From NCBI RefSeq assembly GCF_014203895.1, contig NZ_JACHJY010000005.1:124001-188000 (forward strand): a DNA stretch of 64,000 nt. The letters run 5' to 3'. The translations under genes and the position numbers were made by a program. Positions 33,401-42,710 of this stretch are shown piece after piece. This DNA is from Streptomyces nymphaeiformis (GTDB lineage Bacteria; Actinomycetota; Actinomycetes; Streptomycetales; Streptomycetaceae). Position 1 is the stretch's first letter, and every line of letters starts with the position of its first letter. The notes beneath the pieces are model-generated. The model was not told where the DNA came from, did no database searches, and was given only the letters and a program-made list of their open reading frames with translations.

Positions 33401-33661
33401 CACTTCGAGGCGCTGGCCGCGTCCCTTGGGTCCGTTGAAGGTCAGCACGCGCGCGTCGGCGACCTGCGCGACCACCGTGACGTGCTCGTCGAGCGGCAGG
33501 TCGGAGAGGGTCGTCAGCTCCCCCCGCTCGGCGTACCGGCGGGGGTAGTGGTGGAGGAGGTCCCCGACCGTGTGCAGGTCGAGCGCCTCGGCCATGACCT
33601 TGGCGGTGGCGGGGCCGAGGGACTTCTTGAGTGGTTCGTCGAGCGCGGGCACGCCTTCCAT
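30446..33661 (-). CDS. recG: ATP-dependent DNA helicase RecG, interrupted by an in-frame intein
   Basis: RecG remodels stalled replication forks and Holliday junctions. The precursor is 1071 residues; without the intein (residues 308-645) it is 733, normal for RecG. The N-terminal wedge/OB region (VTVVAQVADARVLTFNG) precedes GEVGSGK, where the Walker A motif is cut between Lys307 and Thr646. Helicase motifs continue with MLAPTEVLAQQHH, the DEQH box VVVDEQHRFG, ATPIPRT, and the TRG-type end QLHQLRGRVGRG. The frame is open throughout, so protein splicing can restore GSGKT. The ATG at 33661 is used; the GTG at 33652 (VPALDEPLKK) is a possible alternative. Upstream is the DAK gene on the same strand. 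Confidence 0.96.
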   Translation of the reverse strand: MEGVPALDEPLKKSLGPATAKVMAEALDLHTVGDLLHHYPRRYAERGELTTLSDLPLDEHVTVVAQVADARVLTFNGPKGRGQRLEVTITDGSGRVQLVFFGKGVHKPHKDLLPGTRAMFAGKVSLFNRRLQLAHPAYELLRGDGDESAESAVTWAGALIPIYPAAAKLESWKIAKAVDAVLPSAGDAVDPLPPALREGRGLTDLPDALRRIHRPRTKADIADARERLKWDEAFVLQVALARRRHADTQLPAVARRPAPDGILDAFDAKLPFTLTDGQTKVSKEIFDDLGTEHPMHRLLQGEVGSGKAQPLDSLVLTPGGFRRMGDMRVGDEVIVPTGETAVVDGVFPQGEREVWRILLSDGTAVECDDEHLWIVGTSCAWHRGQAPEVLTTREIRHDLVKANGSPKWYIPAAAPVDLGDGSTLPLDPYLLGVLLGDGSFRHDLRLSTTDAEIHDAVAMSVEPDCRLTPVVGSRCDYTIQLVRRAGGARNPVIQALRDLELWGATSHDKFIPEQFKNATIKDRLAVLQGLLDTDGTVHQDGMSVSLCSASRLLAEDVAWLVRSLGGRARVLPEKTAFNVSVALPDEHPPFRLTRKAERMRPRPEYNTFRRGIRAVEYVGRKAVQCISVAHADHAYVTDHFTVTHNTMVALRAMLTVVDSGGQAAMLAPTEVLAQQHHRSVTEMMGELAEGGMLGGADRATKVVLLTGSMGVAARRQALLDLVTGEAGIVIGTHALIEDKVQFHDLGLVVVDEQHRFGVEQRDALRGKGKQPPHLLVMTATPIPRTVAMTVFGDLETSVLDQLPAGRSPIASHVVPAADKPHFLTRAWERVREEVANGHQAYVVCPRIGDEEDQKKKSKASPEDEAEKRPPLAVLDVAEKLRTGPLAGLRIAVLHGRMHPDDKDDVMRRFAAGELDVLVATTVIEVGVNVPNATAMVIMDADRFGVSQLHQLRGRVGRGSAPGLCLLVSEMPEASPARQRLNAVATTLDGFELSRIDLEQRREGDVLGQAQSGVRSSLRMLTVIDDEEVIAAAREEATALVLADPDLTAHPGLRTALDALLSEEREEYLEKG
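31727..32740 (-). mobile_element. Class 3 intein with LAGLIDADG endonuclease in RecG
   Basis: 338 residues inserted at GSGK/T of recG. Residue 1 is Ala (AQPLDSLVLTPGG), so a normal Cys/Ser-1 pathway is impossible. Block B reads DDEHLWIV with His64 and Trp66. Block F is AVQCISVAHADHAYV with Cys318. The end is VTHN with Thr336, His337 and Asn338, followed by extein Thr. Trp66-Cys318-Thr336 is the WCT set of class 3 inteins, in which the block F Cys is the first nucleophile. LLGVLLGDG (123-131) and LQGLLDTDG (220-228) are the paired LAGLIDADG motifs, each with its acidic residue. Base composition is less GC-rich than the exteins: I count 34 G+C in 32101-32160. Confidence 0.94.
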
Positions 33662-33720
33662 TGAAGACCACGGGACCGACAGCCGGGCCGAGGCCCGTGG
33701 ACGACCGCCGGGTCCGTGCC

Positions 33721-35361
33721 CTATTCCACCCCGATGAGCAGCGGCGGGGCCCCCGCGCCCGCGTGGTACGTGGTGGTGTCGACGGCCAGGTAGCCGCGCC
33801 GGACGTGCCGCTCCAGGTCGGGGGCGAGGTCGGGCGGGGTGTCGTCGGCGACGACGAGGGTGACGAGTTCGCCGCCGGCCGAGAGCATGCGGTCCAGGAC
33901 GGTGCGGGCGGTCTCGGTGAGGTCCTTGCCGATGACGGCGACGTCGCCCTCGATGAGGCCGAGGACGTCGCCGGCCTGGCAGACGCCGGCGGAGGTGAAG
34001 GACCGGCGTTCGGCGACGGCGAGTTCGGCGTAGCGGGTGGCTCCGGCGGCGGCCGTCATGGCGACGACGTCCTCGTCGAAGCGCCGGTCGGGTTCGTGGA
34101 CGGCGAGGGCGGCGATGCCCTGGACGGCGGCCCGGGTCGGGATGAGGGCGACGCGGATGCCCTCGGCCCTGGCGCGTTCGGCGGCGGCGGTCGCCGTCTG
34201 GCGCAGTTCGGTGTCGTTGGGCAGGAGGACGACCTCGCGGGCGTGCGCCCGCCGGATGGCCTCCAGGAGTTCGTCGCCGGCGGGCGGTTCGCCGGGCCTG
34301 CTGCGGACGGTGGTCGCGCCGGCCTCGGCGCAGAGTCCGGCGAGGCCCTCGCCGGGGACGACGGCGACGACCGCGCGCTGGGCGCGTTCCCCGCGTACGG
34401 TCGCGGCCGCGGCGTCGGCCGCGAAGTGGGTGATGCGGATGCGGTGGGGCCGGCCGGCCTCGACTCCGGCCTCGACGGCGGCGCCCGCGTCGTCGACGTG
34501 GACGTGGACGTTCCACAGTCCGTCGCCGCCGACGACGACGAGGGAGTCGCCGAGGGCGTCGAGCCGGGCCCGCAGCAGCTCCACGGCGGCGTCCTGGGCC
34601 TCCAGGAGGTAGATCACCTCGTAGGCGGGTCCGGCCTCGCCGTCGCAGGGCGGGGCGGCGGCCGGCACGGCCCGTACGTCCCCGAGGAGCCGTACCCCGC
34701 CCGGCGCGGTCTCCGCGGGCTCCGGCGTCCGGCCGCTCACGGTCTCGACGAGCGCGCCGAGGACGGCGAGCAGACCGCGTCCACCGGCGTCCACGACCCC
34801 GGCCCGGCCGAGCACGTCCAGTTGGCGCGGGGTCGCCTCCAGGGCGGTCCTGGCGCGCTCGTGGGCCCGTGCGGCCACCTCCACGAGGGTGCCGCCGCCC
34901 GCGCAGCCGTCCGCGGCCGCGGCGGCCACGGTGAGGACGGTGCCCTCCACGGGGTGGGCGACGGCCTGCCGGGCGGCGGTGGAGGCCTCGGCGAGGGCGC
35001 GGGCGAGGTGATCGCCGTCACGTCCTTCGGCGAGGACCGCGGCCATGCCGCGCAGGAGCTGGGCGAGGATCGTGCCGGAGTTGCCCCGGGCGCCGAGCAG
35101 GGCGCCGTGCGCCATGGCCCGTACGGTCTCGGCGGTGTCGGGCGCGGAGGCGGCGAAGACGGCCTCGACGGCCTGGTGGGCGGCCTCGGCCGTCAGGTAG
35201 AGGTTGGTGCCGGTGTCCCCGTCAGCGACCGGGTAGACGTTGATCGCGTCGATCTCCTCGCGCTCCCGTCCGAGGGCGTCGAGGGCCCGCGCGCACCAGG
35301 TGCGGACCGCTGCGGCGTCGAGCTCGACGAGCTCCTCGTCGGGCTGAAGGGCTCGCGACAA
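33721..35361 (-). CDS. DAK2/DegV-type kinase-like protein (FakA/YloV family)
   Basis: A 546-residue protein with an N-terminal DhaL-like domain: INVYPVADGDTGTNLYLT binds nucleotide and metal, followed by ARGNSGTILAQLLRG and GTVLTVAAAAADG. The C-terminal half is the DegV-like part of YloV/FakA proteins. In Firmicutes FakA phosphorylates fatty acids with a FakB partner; whether this holds here is not known. The start is TTG at 35361, preceded by AAGGAGGA at seven bases, an excellent ribosome site; no ATG or GTG fits better. It lies just upstream of recG, a conserved pairing. Confidence 0.85.
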   Translation of the reverse strand: MSRALQPDEELVELDAAAVRTWCARALDALGREREEIDAINVYPVADGDTGTNLYLTAEAAHQAVEAVFAASAPDTAETVRAMAHGALLGARGNSGTILAQLLRGMAAVLAEGRDGDHLARALAEASTAARQAVAHPVEGTVLTVAAAAADGCAGGGTLVEVAARAHERARTALEATPRQLDVLGRAGVVDAGGRGLLAVLGALVETVSGRTPEPAETAPGGVRLLGDVRAVPAAAPPCDGEAGPAYEVIYLLEAQDAAVELLRARLDALGDSLVVVGGDGLWNVHVHVDDAGAAVEAGVEAGRPHRIRITHFAADAAAATVRGERAQRAVVAVVPGEGLAGLCAEAGATTVRSRPGEPPAGDELLEAIRRAHAREVVLLPNDTELRQTATAAAERARAEGIRVALIPTRAAVQGIAALAVHEPDRRFDEDVVAMTAAAGATRYAELAVAERRSFTSAGVCQAGDVLGLIEGDVAVIGKDLTETARTVLDRMLSAGGELVTLVVADDTPPDLAPDLERHVRRGYLAVDTTTYHAGAGAPPLLIGVE

Positions 35362-35510
35362 CGGGGGGTCCTCCTTCGGCGGTGAGCTCACCGCAGGGTA
35401 GACCGGGGGTGACCCGCTCGTGACCGGGGCCCGGGGCGAGGTCCGCGGAGACCATGGTAGTTTCGTTCCACGGAAGCAGGCGTTGTATGCTGCTTCGGTT
35501 GCCCGGTTCA

Positions 35511-35584
35511 AACCGGGCCGTTCCCCGGCAAGCCACTTCAGACTCCTGATTCCGGTGCGCCGGATTTCACTGTAATTCTGAAGT
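35511..35584 (+). promoter_or_regulatory. Structured leader upstream of rpmB
   Basis: Two stems precede the L28 gene. GCCCGGTT/AACCGGGC occupies 35511-35528. ACTTCAGA (35535-35542) pairs perfectly with TCTGAAGT (35577-35584) and encloses CCGG-TGCG-CCGG (35552-35563). The outer stem ends four bases before the GGAG ribosome site. A -10-like TATGCT is upstream at about 35486. Confidence 0.55.
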
Positions 35585-35598
35585 CTTTGGAGTGACCC

Positions 35599-35784
35599 GT
35601 GGCTGCCAACTGCGACGTCTGCGGCAAGGGGCCGGGCTTCGGCAACAACATTTCGCACTCGCACCGCCGTACGTCCCGTCGCTGGAACCCGAACATCCAG
35701 CGCGTGCGTGCCGTGGTCGGTCGGACGCCGAAGCGGCTCAACGTCTGCACCTCGTGCATCAAGGCCGGCAAGGTCTCGCGCTAA
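35599..35784 (+). CDS. rpmB: 50S ribosomal protein L28
   Basis: A 61-residue L28: VAANCDVCGKGPGFGNNISH, then RRWNPNIQRVRA, and CTSCIKAGKVSR at the end. Both CxxC pairs are kept, so this is the zinc-binding form; zinc-free paralogues occur elsewhere in streptomycetes. GTG start with GGAG upstream. The leader has two perfect stems that could couple expression to ribosome supply. Divergent from the DAK-recG genes and convergent with thiD. Confidence 0.97.
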   Translation: MAANCDVCGKGPGFGNNISHSHRRTSRRWNPNIQRVRAVVGRTPKRLNVCTSCIKAGKVSR

Positions 35785-35825
35785 TCGCGACGTTCTGTCG
35801 TAGCGCAGCCCCTGCGGTTGCCTTG

Positions 35826-35857
35826 AAAGGCCGGTTCACCTCGGTGAACCGGCCTTT
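35826..35857. terminator. Bidirectional terminator between rpmB and thiD
   Basis: AAAGGCCGGTTCACC at 35826-35840 and its exact complement at 35843-35857, followed by T on the plus side. Genes are convergent. Confidence 0.92.
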
Positions 35858-35897
35858 TGCCATGCCCGGAAACGTATCCGGGAGGAGGTGGGCGCCC

Positions 35898-36688
<791 letters not shown>

Positions 36689-36692
<4 letters not shown>

Positions 36693-37651
36693 TCCGTCTC
36701 TCCGAAGTGGTCCCAGCCGCCCACGCTGTGCCAGGGCGCGCCGTCCACGGTGACCTGCGGCAGCGCCGAGGGATGGAGGACCTCGCCGATGACCTTCCAG
36801 CGGGCGGGGAGCTTCACGTCCGGCGGGAAGGTGGCCACGATGGCGTGGTCCTCTCCCCCGGTGAGCACCCACTGCATGGGGTCGACGCCGACGGCCTGGC
36901 CGATGTCGTTCATCTGGGTGGGGATGTCGATGAGGCCCGAGCGCAGGTCGATGCGGACCTTGCTGGCCTCGGCGATGTGCCCGAGGTCGGCGATGAGGCC
37001 GTCGCTGACGTCGCACATGGCGGTGGCGCCGAGCCCCGCGGCGGCCGGGCCCGCGTGGTACGGCGGCTCGGGCCTGCGGTGGGCCTCGACGAAGGCGCGC
37101 GGGGAGCGGAAGCCGCGGGAGAGGACCGCGTATCCGGCGGCGGACCAGCCGAGCCAGCCGGTGTAGGCGACGACGTCGCCGGGCTGGGCGCCGCCCCGGG
37201 TGACCGGGTCGTGGTTGCGGAGGTCGCCGAGCGCGGTGATGGAGACCATGATCGTGTCGCCGCGTACGACGTCTCCGCCGACCACCGCCGCGCCCGCGAC
37301 CTGACATTCGTCGCGCAGTCCGTCCATCAGTTCCGTGGGCCATGTCACAGGGAGTTCGGCGGGGACGACGAGGCCGAGGAGGAGCGCGGTGGGCACCGCG
37401 CCCATGGCCGCGATGTCGGCCAGGTTCTGTGCGGCGGCCTTGCGGCCGACGTCGTACGCCGTCGACCAGTCGCGGCGGAAGTGACGTCCTTCGAGCAGGA
37501 TGTCCGTGCTGGCCACCACGCGCCGGTCGGGCGCGGAGACGACCGCGGCGTCGTCGCCGGGCCCGATCCGTACCGCCGGGGTGGAGGTGAGCCGGGACGT
37601 GAGCTCCCTGATGAGCCCGAACTCGCCCAGCTCTCCGACTGTGCCCTTCAC
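36689..37651 (-). CDS. thiL: Thiamine-monophosphate kinase
   Basis: ThiL makes thiamine diphosphate from thiamine monophosphate and ATP. IGPGDDAAVV and STDILLEGRHFRRDW carry the metal-binding Asp residues. AGAAVVGGDVVRGDT and CDVSDGLIADLGHIAEAS are further AIRS-kinase signatures. 320 residues. First gene of thiL-thiD. No TPP riboswitch is apparent in the 233-base upstream region. Confidence 0.95.
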
Positions 37652-37738
37652 CGCGTCTCACCTCGTGTCTTCGTGCCGGCGAGCGGGCGGGGGCGCGTCT
37701 GGGCGCGCCGCGGGTCGCGGGCCGTCACCGTGCTGGGT

Positions 37739-37758
37739 ACCGTCAAGTAGACCGTCAA
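37739..37758. promoter_or_regulatory. Direct repeats in the thiL upstream region
   Basis: ACCGTCAA-GTAG-ACCGTCAA, two identical 8-mers 12 bases apart. On the minus strand each reads TTGACGGT, so one may be the thiL -35 box. Confidence 0.4.
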
Positions 37759-37884
37759 CTTCTGTCCTGCGTACGCCACACCCCGAGCGCCTCCGGACGC
37801 GCGGGTCTCCCCGTGGCCCGCGGCGACGCGGTACCGTGGCGTCCCTTTCTCCCACAAGATCCTCGTGGTCGCCCTGGAGGTTCC

Positions 37885-38118
37885 GTGGTTCAGGCGTACA
37901 TCCTCATCCAGACCGAGGTGGGCAAGGCGTCGACCGTCGCCGACACCATCTCCAAGATCCCGGGGGTCATCCAGGCCGAAGACGTCACAGGCCCGTACGA
38001 CGTGATCGTGCGCGCACAGGCGGACACCGTCGACGAGCTGGGCCGCATGGTGGTCGCCAAGGTCCAGCAAGTGGACGGCATCACGCGCACCCTCACCTGC
38101 CCGGTCGTTCATCTGTAG
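37885..38118 (+). CDS. Lrp/AsnC-type single ligand-binding (RAM) domain protein
   Basis: A 77-residue protein comprising only the effector/oligomerisation domain of Lrp-family regulators: VQAYILIQTEVGKASTVAD, IPGVIQAEDVTGPYDVIV, and VDGITRTLTCPVV. No helix-turn-helix precedes it. Such stand-alone RAM domains form ring-shaped oligomers and bind amino acids in related proteins. GTG start with GGAGG upstream. Divergent from thiL. Confidence 0.9.
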   Translation: MVQAYILIQTEVGKASTVADTISKIPGVIQAEDVTGPYDVIVRAQADTVDELGRMVVAKVQQVDGITRTLTCPVVHL

Positions 38119-38138
38119 CCCCCGTCTACGCTTGGCCG

Positions 38139-38621
38139 GTGACGTCTTCCCACCGGCCCTTCGGCCTGCCCGCCGCCGTCGCGGCCGCCGTCCTGCTGTC
38201 GGCCGCCGCCGGGTGCTCCTCGCCGGACGCCACGGCGTCCGTCGTGGTCCCGAGCCCGCCGGCGGAGGAGGCCGCCTTCTGCCAGGCACTGGCGAAGGAG
38301 CTTCCCGGCACCGTGGCGGGTCTGGCGCGGAGTGACCCGGAGCCCGGCTCCGAGTTGACCGCCGGGTGGGGTGACGGTGCGATCGTACTGCGCTGCGGGG
38401 TCCCCCGGCCCGAAAAGATGAGCGATCCGAAGGCGCAGGCCATCGAGGCGAACGGCGTCAACTGGATGCTGGAGCGCCCCGAGGGCAGCGGGCCGCGCTT
38501 CACCACCACGTACCGGAAGGCGTATGTCGAGGTGACGCTCGACGAGCGGTACGCGCACGACGCCACGCCGCTCGCGGATCTCGCCGCCCCGGTGCGCAAG
38601 GCGGTGCCGCCGAGCCTCTGA
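38139..38621 (+). CDS. DUF3515 family putative lipoprotein
   Basis: A 160-residue exported protein. The N-terminal hydrophobic segment (residues 10-25) ends in SAAAGCSS, a plausible lipobox with Cys26. The mature part has CQALAKELPGTV, GWGDGAIVLRCGVPRP and VTLDERYAHDATPLADLA, which I associate with DUF3515. Function unknown. GTG start 20 bases after the preceding stop, so it is probably in the same transcript as the RAM-domain gene. Confidence 0.78.
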   Translation: MTSSHRPFGLPAAVAAAVLLSAAAGCSSPDATASVVVPSPPAEEAAFCQALAKELPGTVAGLARSDPEPGSELTAGWGDGAIVLRCGVPRPEKMSDPKAQAIEANGVNWMLERPEGSGPRFTTTYRKAYVEVTLDERYAHDATPLADLAAPVRKAVPPSL

Positions 38622-38653
38622 GAGGCGCGGCGGCACGGGGCCGTGCTTCTTGG

Positions 38654-39793
<1,140 letters not shown>

Positions 39794-39874
39794 ATCGCGA
39801 TGAGCGTACCTTGCGACTCCCGAACTGCTGAGCGCCCCGCTGTCGCCTTGCGCGTACGGGTCAACCGGGCCGGT

Positions 39875-40876
39875 TCAGCGGCGCTCGGGCTTGGCCGAGC
39901 GCGACATCAGTTCCTTGAGCGCGACGACGGGCGGCTTGCCGTCGTGGACGATCGAGACGACGGTCTCGGTGATGGGCATGTCGACGCCGTGGCGGCGGCC
40001 CAGATCGAGCACGGACTCGCAGGACTTGACGCCCTCGGCGGTCTGCTTGGTGGCCGCGATGGTCTCCTGGAGGGTCATCCCGCGGCCGAGGTTGGTGCCG
40101 AAGGTGTTGTTCCGGGAGAGCGGCGAGGAGCAGGTGGCGACGAGGTCGCCGAGGCCCGCGAGGCCGGAGAAGGTCAGCGGGTCGGCGCCCATGGCGAGGC
40201 CGAGGCGGGTGGTCTCGGCGAGGCCGCGGGTGATGAGCGTGGCCTTGGAGTTGTCGCCGAGGCCCATGCCGTTGGCGATGCCGACGGCGAGGCCGATGAC
40301 GTTCTTGACGGCGCCGCCGAGCTCGCAGCCCACCACGTCGGTGTTGGTGTACGGGCGGAAGTACGGGGTCATGCAGGCGGTCTGGAGCCGCTGGGCGACC
40401 GTCTCGTCGGAGCAGGCGACGACGGCGGCGGCGGGCTGCCGGGCGGCGATCTCCTTGGCCAGGTTGGGGCCGGTGAGGACGGCGACGCGGTCGGCGGGCA
40501 CGTCGGCGACCTCGGTGATGACCTCGCTCATCCGCTTGGCGGTGCCGAGTTCGACGCCCTTCATGAGGGAGACGAGGACGGTGTCGGGGGCGAGGACCGG
40601 CTTCCAGGCGGCGAGGTTGCCGCGCAGGGTCTGGGAGGGGACGACGAGGACGGTGAAGTCGGCGTCCGCGGCGGCCTCGGCGGGGTCCGCGGTGGCCGTG
40701 ATCCCCTTCGGGAGTTCGACGCCCGGCAGGTAGTCGGGGTTGGTCCGGGTGGCGTTGATCTCCTCGGCGAGTTCGGCACGGCGGCCCCAGAGGCTCACCT
40801 CGCAGCCCGCGTCGGCGAGCACCATGGCGAAGGCGGTGCCCCAGGATCCGTTGCCGAAGACGGCTGCCTTGGTCAC
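39875..40876 (-). CDS. gpsA: Glycerol-3-phosphate dehydrogenase [NAD(P)+]
   Basis: Makes sn-glycerol-3-phosphate for phospholipids. VTKAAVFGNGSWGTAFAMVL holds the GxGxxG dinucleotide loop. VLTGPNLAKEIAARQPAA and GGAVKNVIGLAVGIANGMG with the catalytic Lys are diagnostic. 333 residues. The GTG at 40876 overlaps the plsC stop by four bases, so the two phospholipid genes are coupled. Confidence 0.96.
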   Translation of the reverse strand: MTKAAVFGNGSWGTAFAMVLADAGCEVSLWGRRAELAEEINATRTNPDYLPGVELPKGITATADPAEAAADADFTVLVVPSQTLRGNLAAWKPVLAPDTVLVSLMKGVELGTAKRMSEVITEVADVPADRVAVLTGPNLAKEIAARQPAAAVVACSDETVAQRLQTACMTPYFRPYTNTDVVGCELGGAVKNVIGLAVGIANGMGLGDNSKATLITRGLAETTRLGLAMGADPLTFSGLAGLGDLVATCSSPLSRNNTFGTNLGRGMTLQETIAATKQTAEGVKSCESVLDLGRRHGVDMPITETVVSIVHDGKPPVVALKELMSRSAKPERR

Positions 40877-41625
40877 TTGGTGCCCTCCTCGGCGGCCCTG
40901 CGCCGCTGCTCCAGGCGGGCCTTGCGGTGGTCGTACGGCTCGGCGGGCGCCTTCTCGCCGCGGACCTCCTCCAGGAGGGCGGTGATGGCGGCCATGATGA
41001 CCTCGGTGGCCTCGCGCAGGACCTCGGGCGTCGGCTCCAGGCCGTCGAAGCGGGAGAGGTCGACGGGCGGTCCCGCCTGCACGATCAGCGTCTTGCGGGG
41101 GAACAGGCTGAGCTTGTTCTCCTTGGCGTACGGCGGCATCGCGAGGTTGGCGCCCCACTGGGCCACCGGGATGACGGGGACCTTGGTCATCAGCGCGACG
41201 CGGGCGGCGCCGGTCTTGCCGGCCATGGGCCACATCTCGGGGTCGCGGGTGAGGGTGCCCTCCGGGTAGAAGGCCACGCACTCGCCGCGCTCGATGGCGT
41301 CGACGGCCGCGCGGAAGGCGTCCAGCGCGTTGGTCGTCTCGCGGTAGACGGGGATCTGCCCGGTGTTCCGGAGCATGGTGGCGACGAAGCCGCCCTTGAA
41401 GAGGCCCGCCTTGGCGAGGAAGCGCGGGACGCGACCGGTGTTGTACTGGTAGTGCGCGTACGACAGCGGGTCCAGGTAGGAGTTGTGGTTGACCGCGGTG
41501 ATGAAACCGCCGTCGGCCGGAATGTGCTCCATGCCGCGCCAGTCCCGCTTGAACAGAACCACCAGGGGGGGTTTGGCGATGACCGCCGCGAGGCGGTACC
41601 AGAAGCCGATTCTGCGGCGGGGCAC
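40873..41625 (-). CDS. plsC: 1-acyl-sn-glycerol-3-phosphate acyltransferase
   Basis: Adds the second acyl chain to make phosphatidic acid. The acyltransferase motif I is AVNHNSYLDPLSY (NHxxxxD). VAFYPEGTLTRDPEMWP is motif III with PEGT. VPVIPVAQWGAN is motif IV. 250 residues. The GTG at 41625 was chosen; it has AAAGG upstream, and homology begins there. It is coupled to gpsA, which supplies the glycerol phosphate backbone. Confidence 0.92.
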   Translation of the reverse strand: MPRRRIGFWYRLAAVIAKPPLVVLFKRDWRGMEHIPADGGFITAVNHNSYLDPLSYAHYQYNTGRVPRFLAKAGLFKGGFVATMLRNTGQIPVYRETTNALDAFRAAVDAIERGECVAFYPEGTLTRDPEMWPMAGKTGAARVALMTKVPVIPVAQWGANLAMPPYAKENKLSLFPRKTLIVQAGPPVDLSRFDGLEPTPEVLREATEVIMAAITALLEEVRGEKAPAEPYDHRKARLEQRRRAAEEGTK

Positions 41626-41742
41626 TCGGACACCTTTCTCCGGGACTGGCTGGCAGGGGGTCAAGTGTCGCCCCCTGCTCCTGCTCTGTCGAGTGACACC
41701 GTACGCCCCGAGGCCTGGGGCGGACCGCGTGGGCGGGACAGA

Positions 41743-42417
41743 ATGGCTCCGATGAAGACGCTGCCCCCGGTGCGCACCGGCGCCGACGACGGCTGGTCCC
41801 TGGTCGTCCCCCTGAAGCCCCTCGCCCTGGCGAAGAGCAGGCTCGCCGCGGCGGCGGGCGCGCGGCTGCGGCCCCGGCTCGCGCTGGCGTTCGCCGAGGA
41901 CACCGTGGGTGCGGTGCTGAACTGCGCGCGCGTGCGCGATGTGGCCGTCGTCACGGACGATCCGGTGGCCGGCGCGGCGCTCGCGGCGCTCGGCGCGCGG
42001 ATCGTGCCGGACTCCCCCGCGGCGGGGCTCAACGCGGCGCTCGCGCACGGGGCCCGTGCCGTGCGGGCCGGGCGGCCGCACGCGCGCGTGGCGGCGCTCA
42101 ACGCGGACCTTCCGGCGCTGCGGCCCGAGGAGCTGACGCGGGTCCTGGACGCGGCCGGCGATTTTCCGAGGGCTTTTCTCGCGGATGCCGCCGAAATAGG
42201 TACGACATTCCTCTCGGCGGCTCCGGGGGTGGAATTGGAACCGGCATTCGGGGGCGCGTCGAGGCTGCGGCATTTGTCTTCGGGGGCGGTGGAAATCGGG
42301 ATCGCCGGGGTGGATTCCGTGCGCCGGGACGTGGACACCGGGGAGGATCTGGCGGCGGCCCTGGCCCTGGGGCTCGGTCCACGGACGGCCGCACGGTGGC
42401 TGACGGCGGCCGGATAG
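41743..42417 (+). CDS. cofC: 2-phospho-L-lactate/phosphoenolpyruvate guanylyltransferase (CofC/FbiD)
   Basis: Activates the lactyl moiety of coenzyme F420. VVPLKPLALAKSRLAAAAG holds the nucleotide-binding Lys-rich loop. VVTDDPVAGAALAALGARIV and ARVAALNADLPALRPEELTRV, the latter with the metal-binding Asp, fit the CofC fold. 224 residues from the ATG at 41743; the ATG at 41752 is also possible. F420 is used by several LLM-type flavoproteins, and one LLM gene is present in this window. Confidence 0.87.
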   Translation: MAPMKTLPPVRTGADDGWSLVVPLKPLALAKSRLAAAAGARLRPRLALAFAEDTVGAVLNCARVRDVAVVTDDPVAGAALAALGARIVPDSPAAGLNAALAHGARAVRAGRPHARVAALNADLPALRPEELTRVLDAAGDFPRAFLADAAEIGTTFLSAAPGVELEPAFGGASRLRHLSSGAVEIGIAGVDSVRRDVDTGEDLAAALALGLGPRTAARWLTAAG

Positions 42418-42427
42418 GCTGCGGTCC

Positions 42428-42637
42428 ATGCAGGCGACCGCGTTCACGTACGACCCCGAGACCCGCAGCGGCAGTGTGCTGCTCGACGACGGCACCCCCG
42501 TGGAGTTCGGGGCGGAGGCCTTCGAGGCGGGCGGGCTGCGGCTGCTGCGGCCGGGGCAGCGGGTGCGGATCGAGGCCGAGCCCGGCACCTCGGGCGCGGG
42601 GCTGCGGATCACGCTGGTGACGCTGCAGACGTTCTGA
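42428..42637 (+). CDS. Small OB-fold-like hypothetical protein
   Basis: A 69-residue protein, MQATAFTYDPETRSGSVLLD, then RLLRPGQRVRIEAEPG and ITLVTLQTF. The pattern of short strands and the phrase LRPGQRVRIE resemble a cold-shock/OB-type domain, but aromatic RNA-binding motifs are missing. It starts 10 bases after cofC and is probably co-transcribed. It ends before a terminator shared with hupS. Confidence 0.75.
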   Translation: MQATAFTYDPETRSGSVLLDDGTPVEFGAEAFEAGGLRLLRPGQRVRIEAEPGTSGAGLRITLVTLQTF

Positions 42638-42658
42638 GCAGGTAGGGAAGAAGCGCCG

Positions 42659-42690
42659 CGGGCCGGGCTCCCCAGGGGGAGCCCGGCCCG
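42659..42690. terminator. Bidirectional terminator before hupS
   Basis: CGGGCCGGGCTCCCC at 42659-42673 and its exact complement at 42676-42690. Flanking genes are convergent. Confidence 0.88.
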
Positions 42691-42710
42691 GCGGGTCGGT
42701 ACCGCGCGTC

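Noticed and set aside
30446..34516. A longer recG protein starting upstream of 33661
   Set aside because: The extension overlaps the DAK gene on the same strand in another frame and has no RecG homology.
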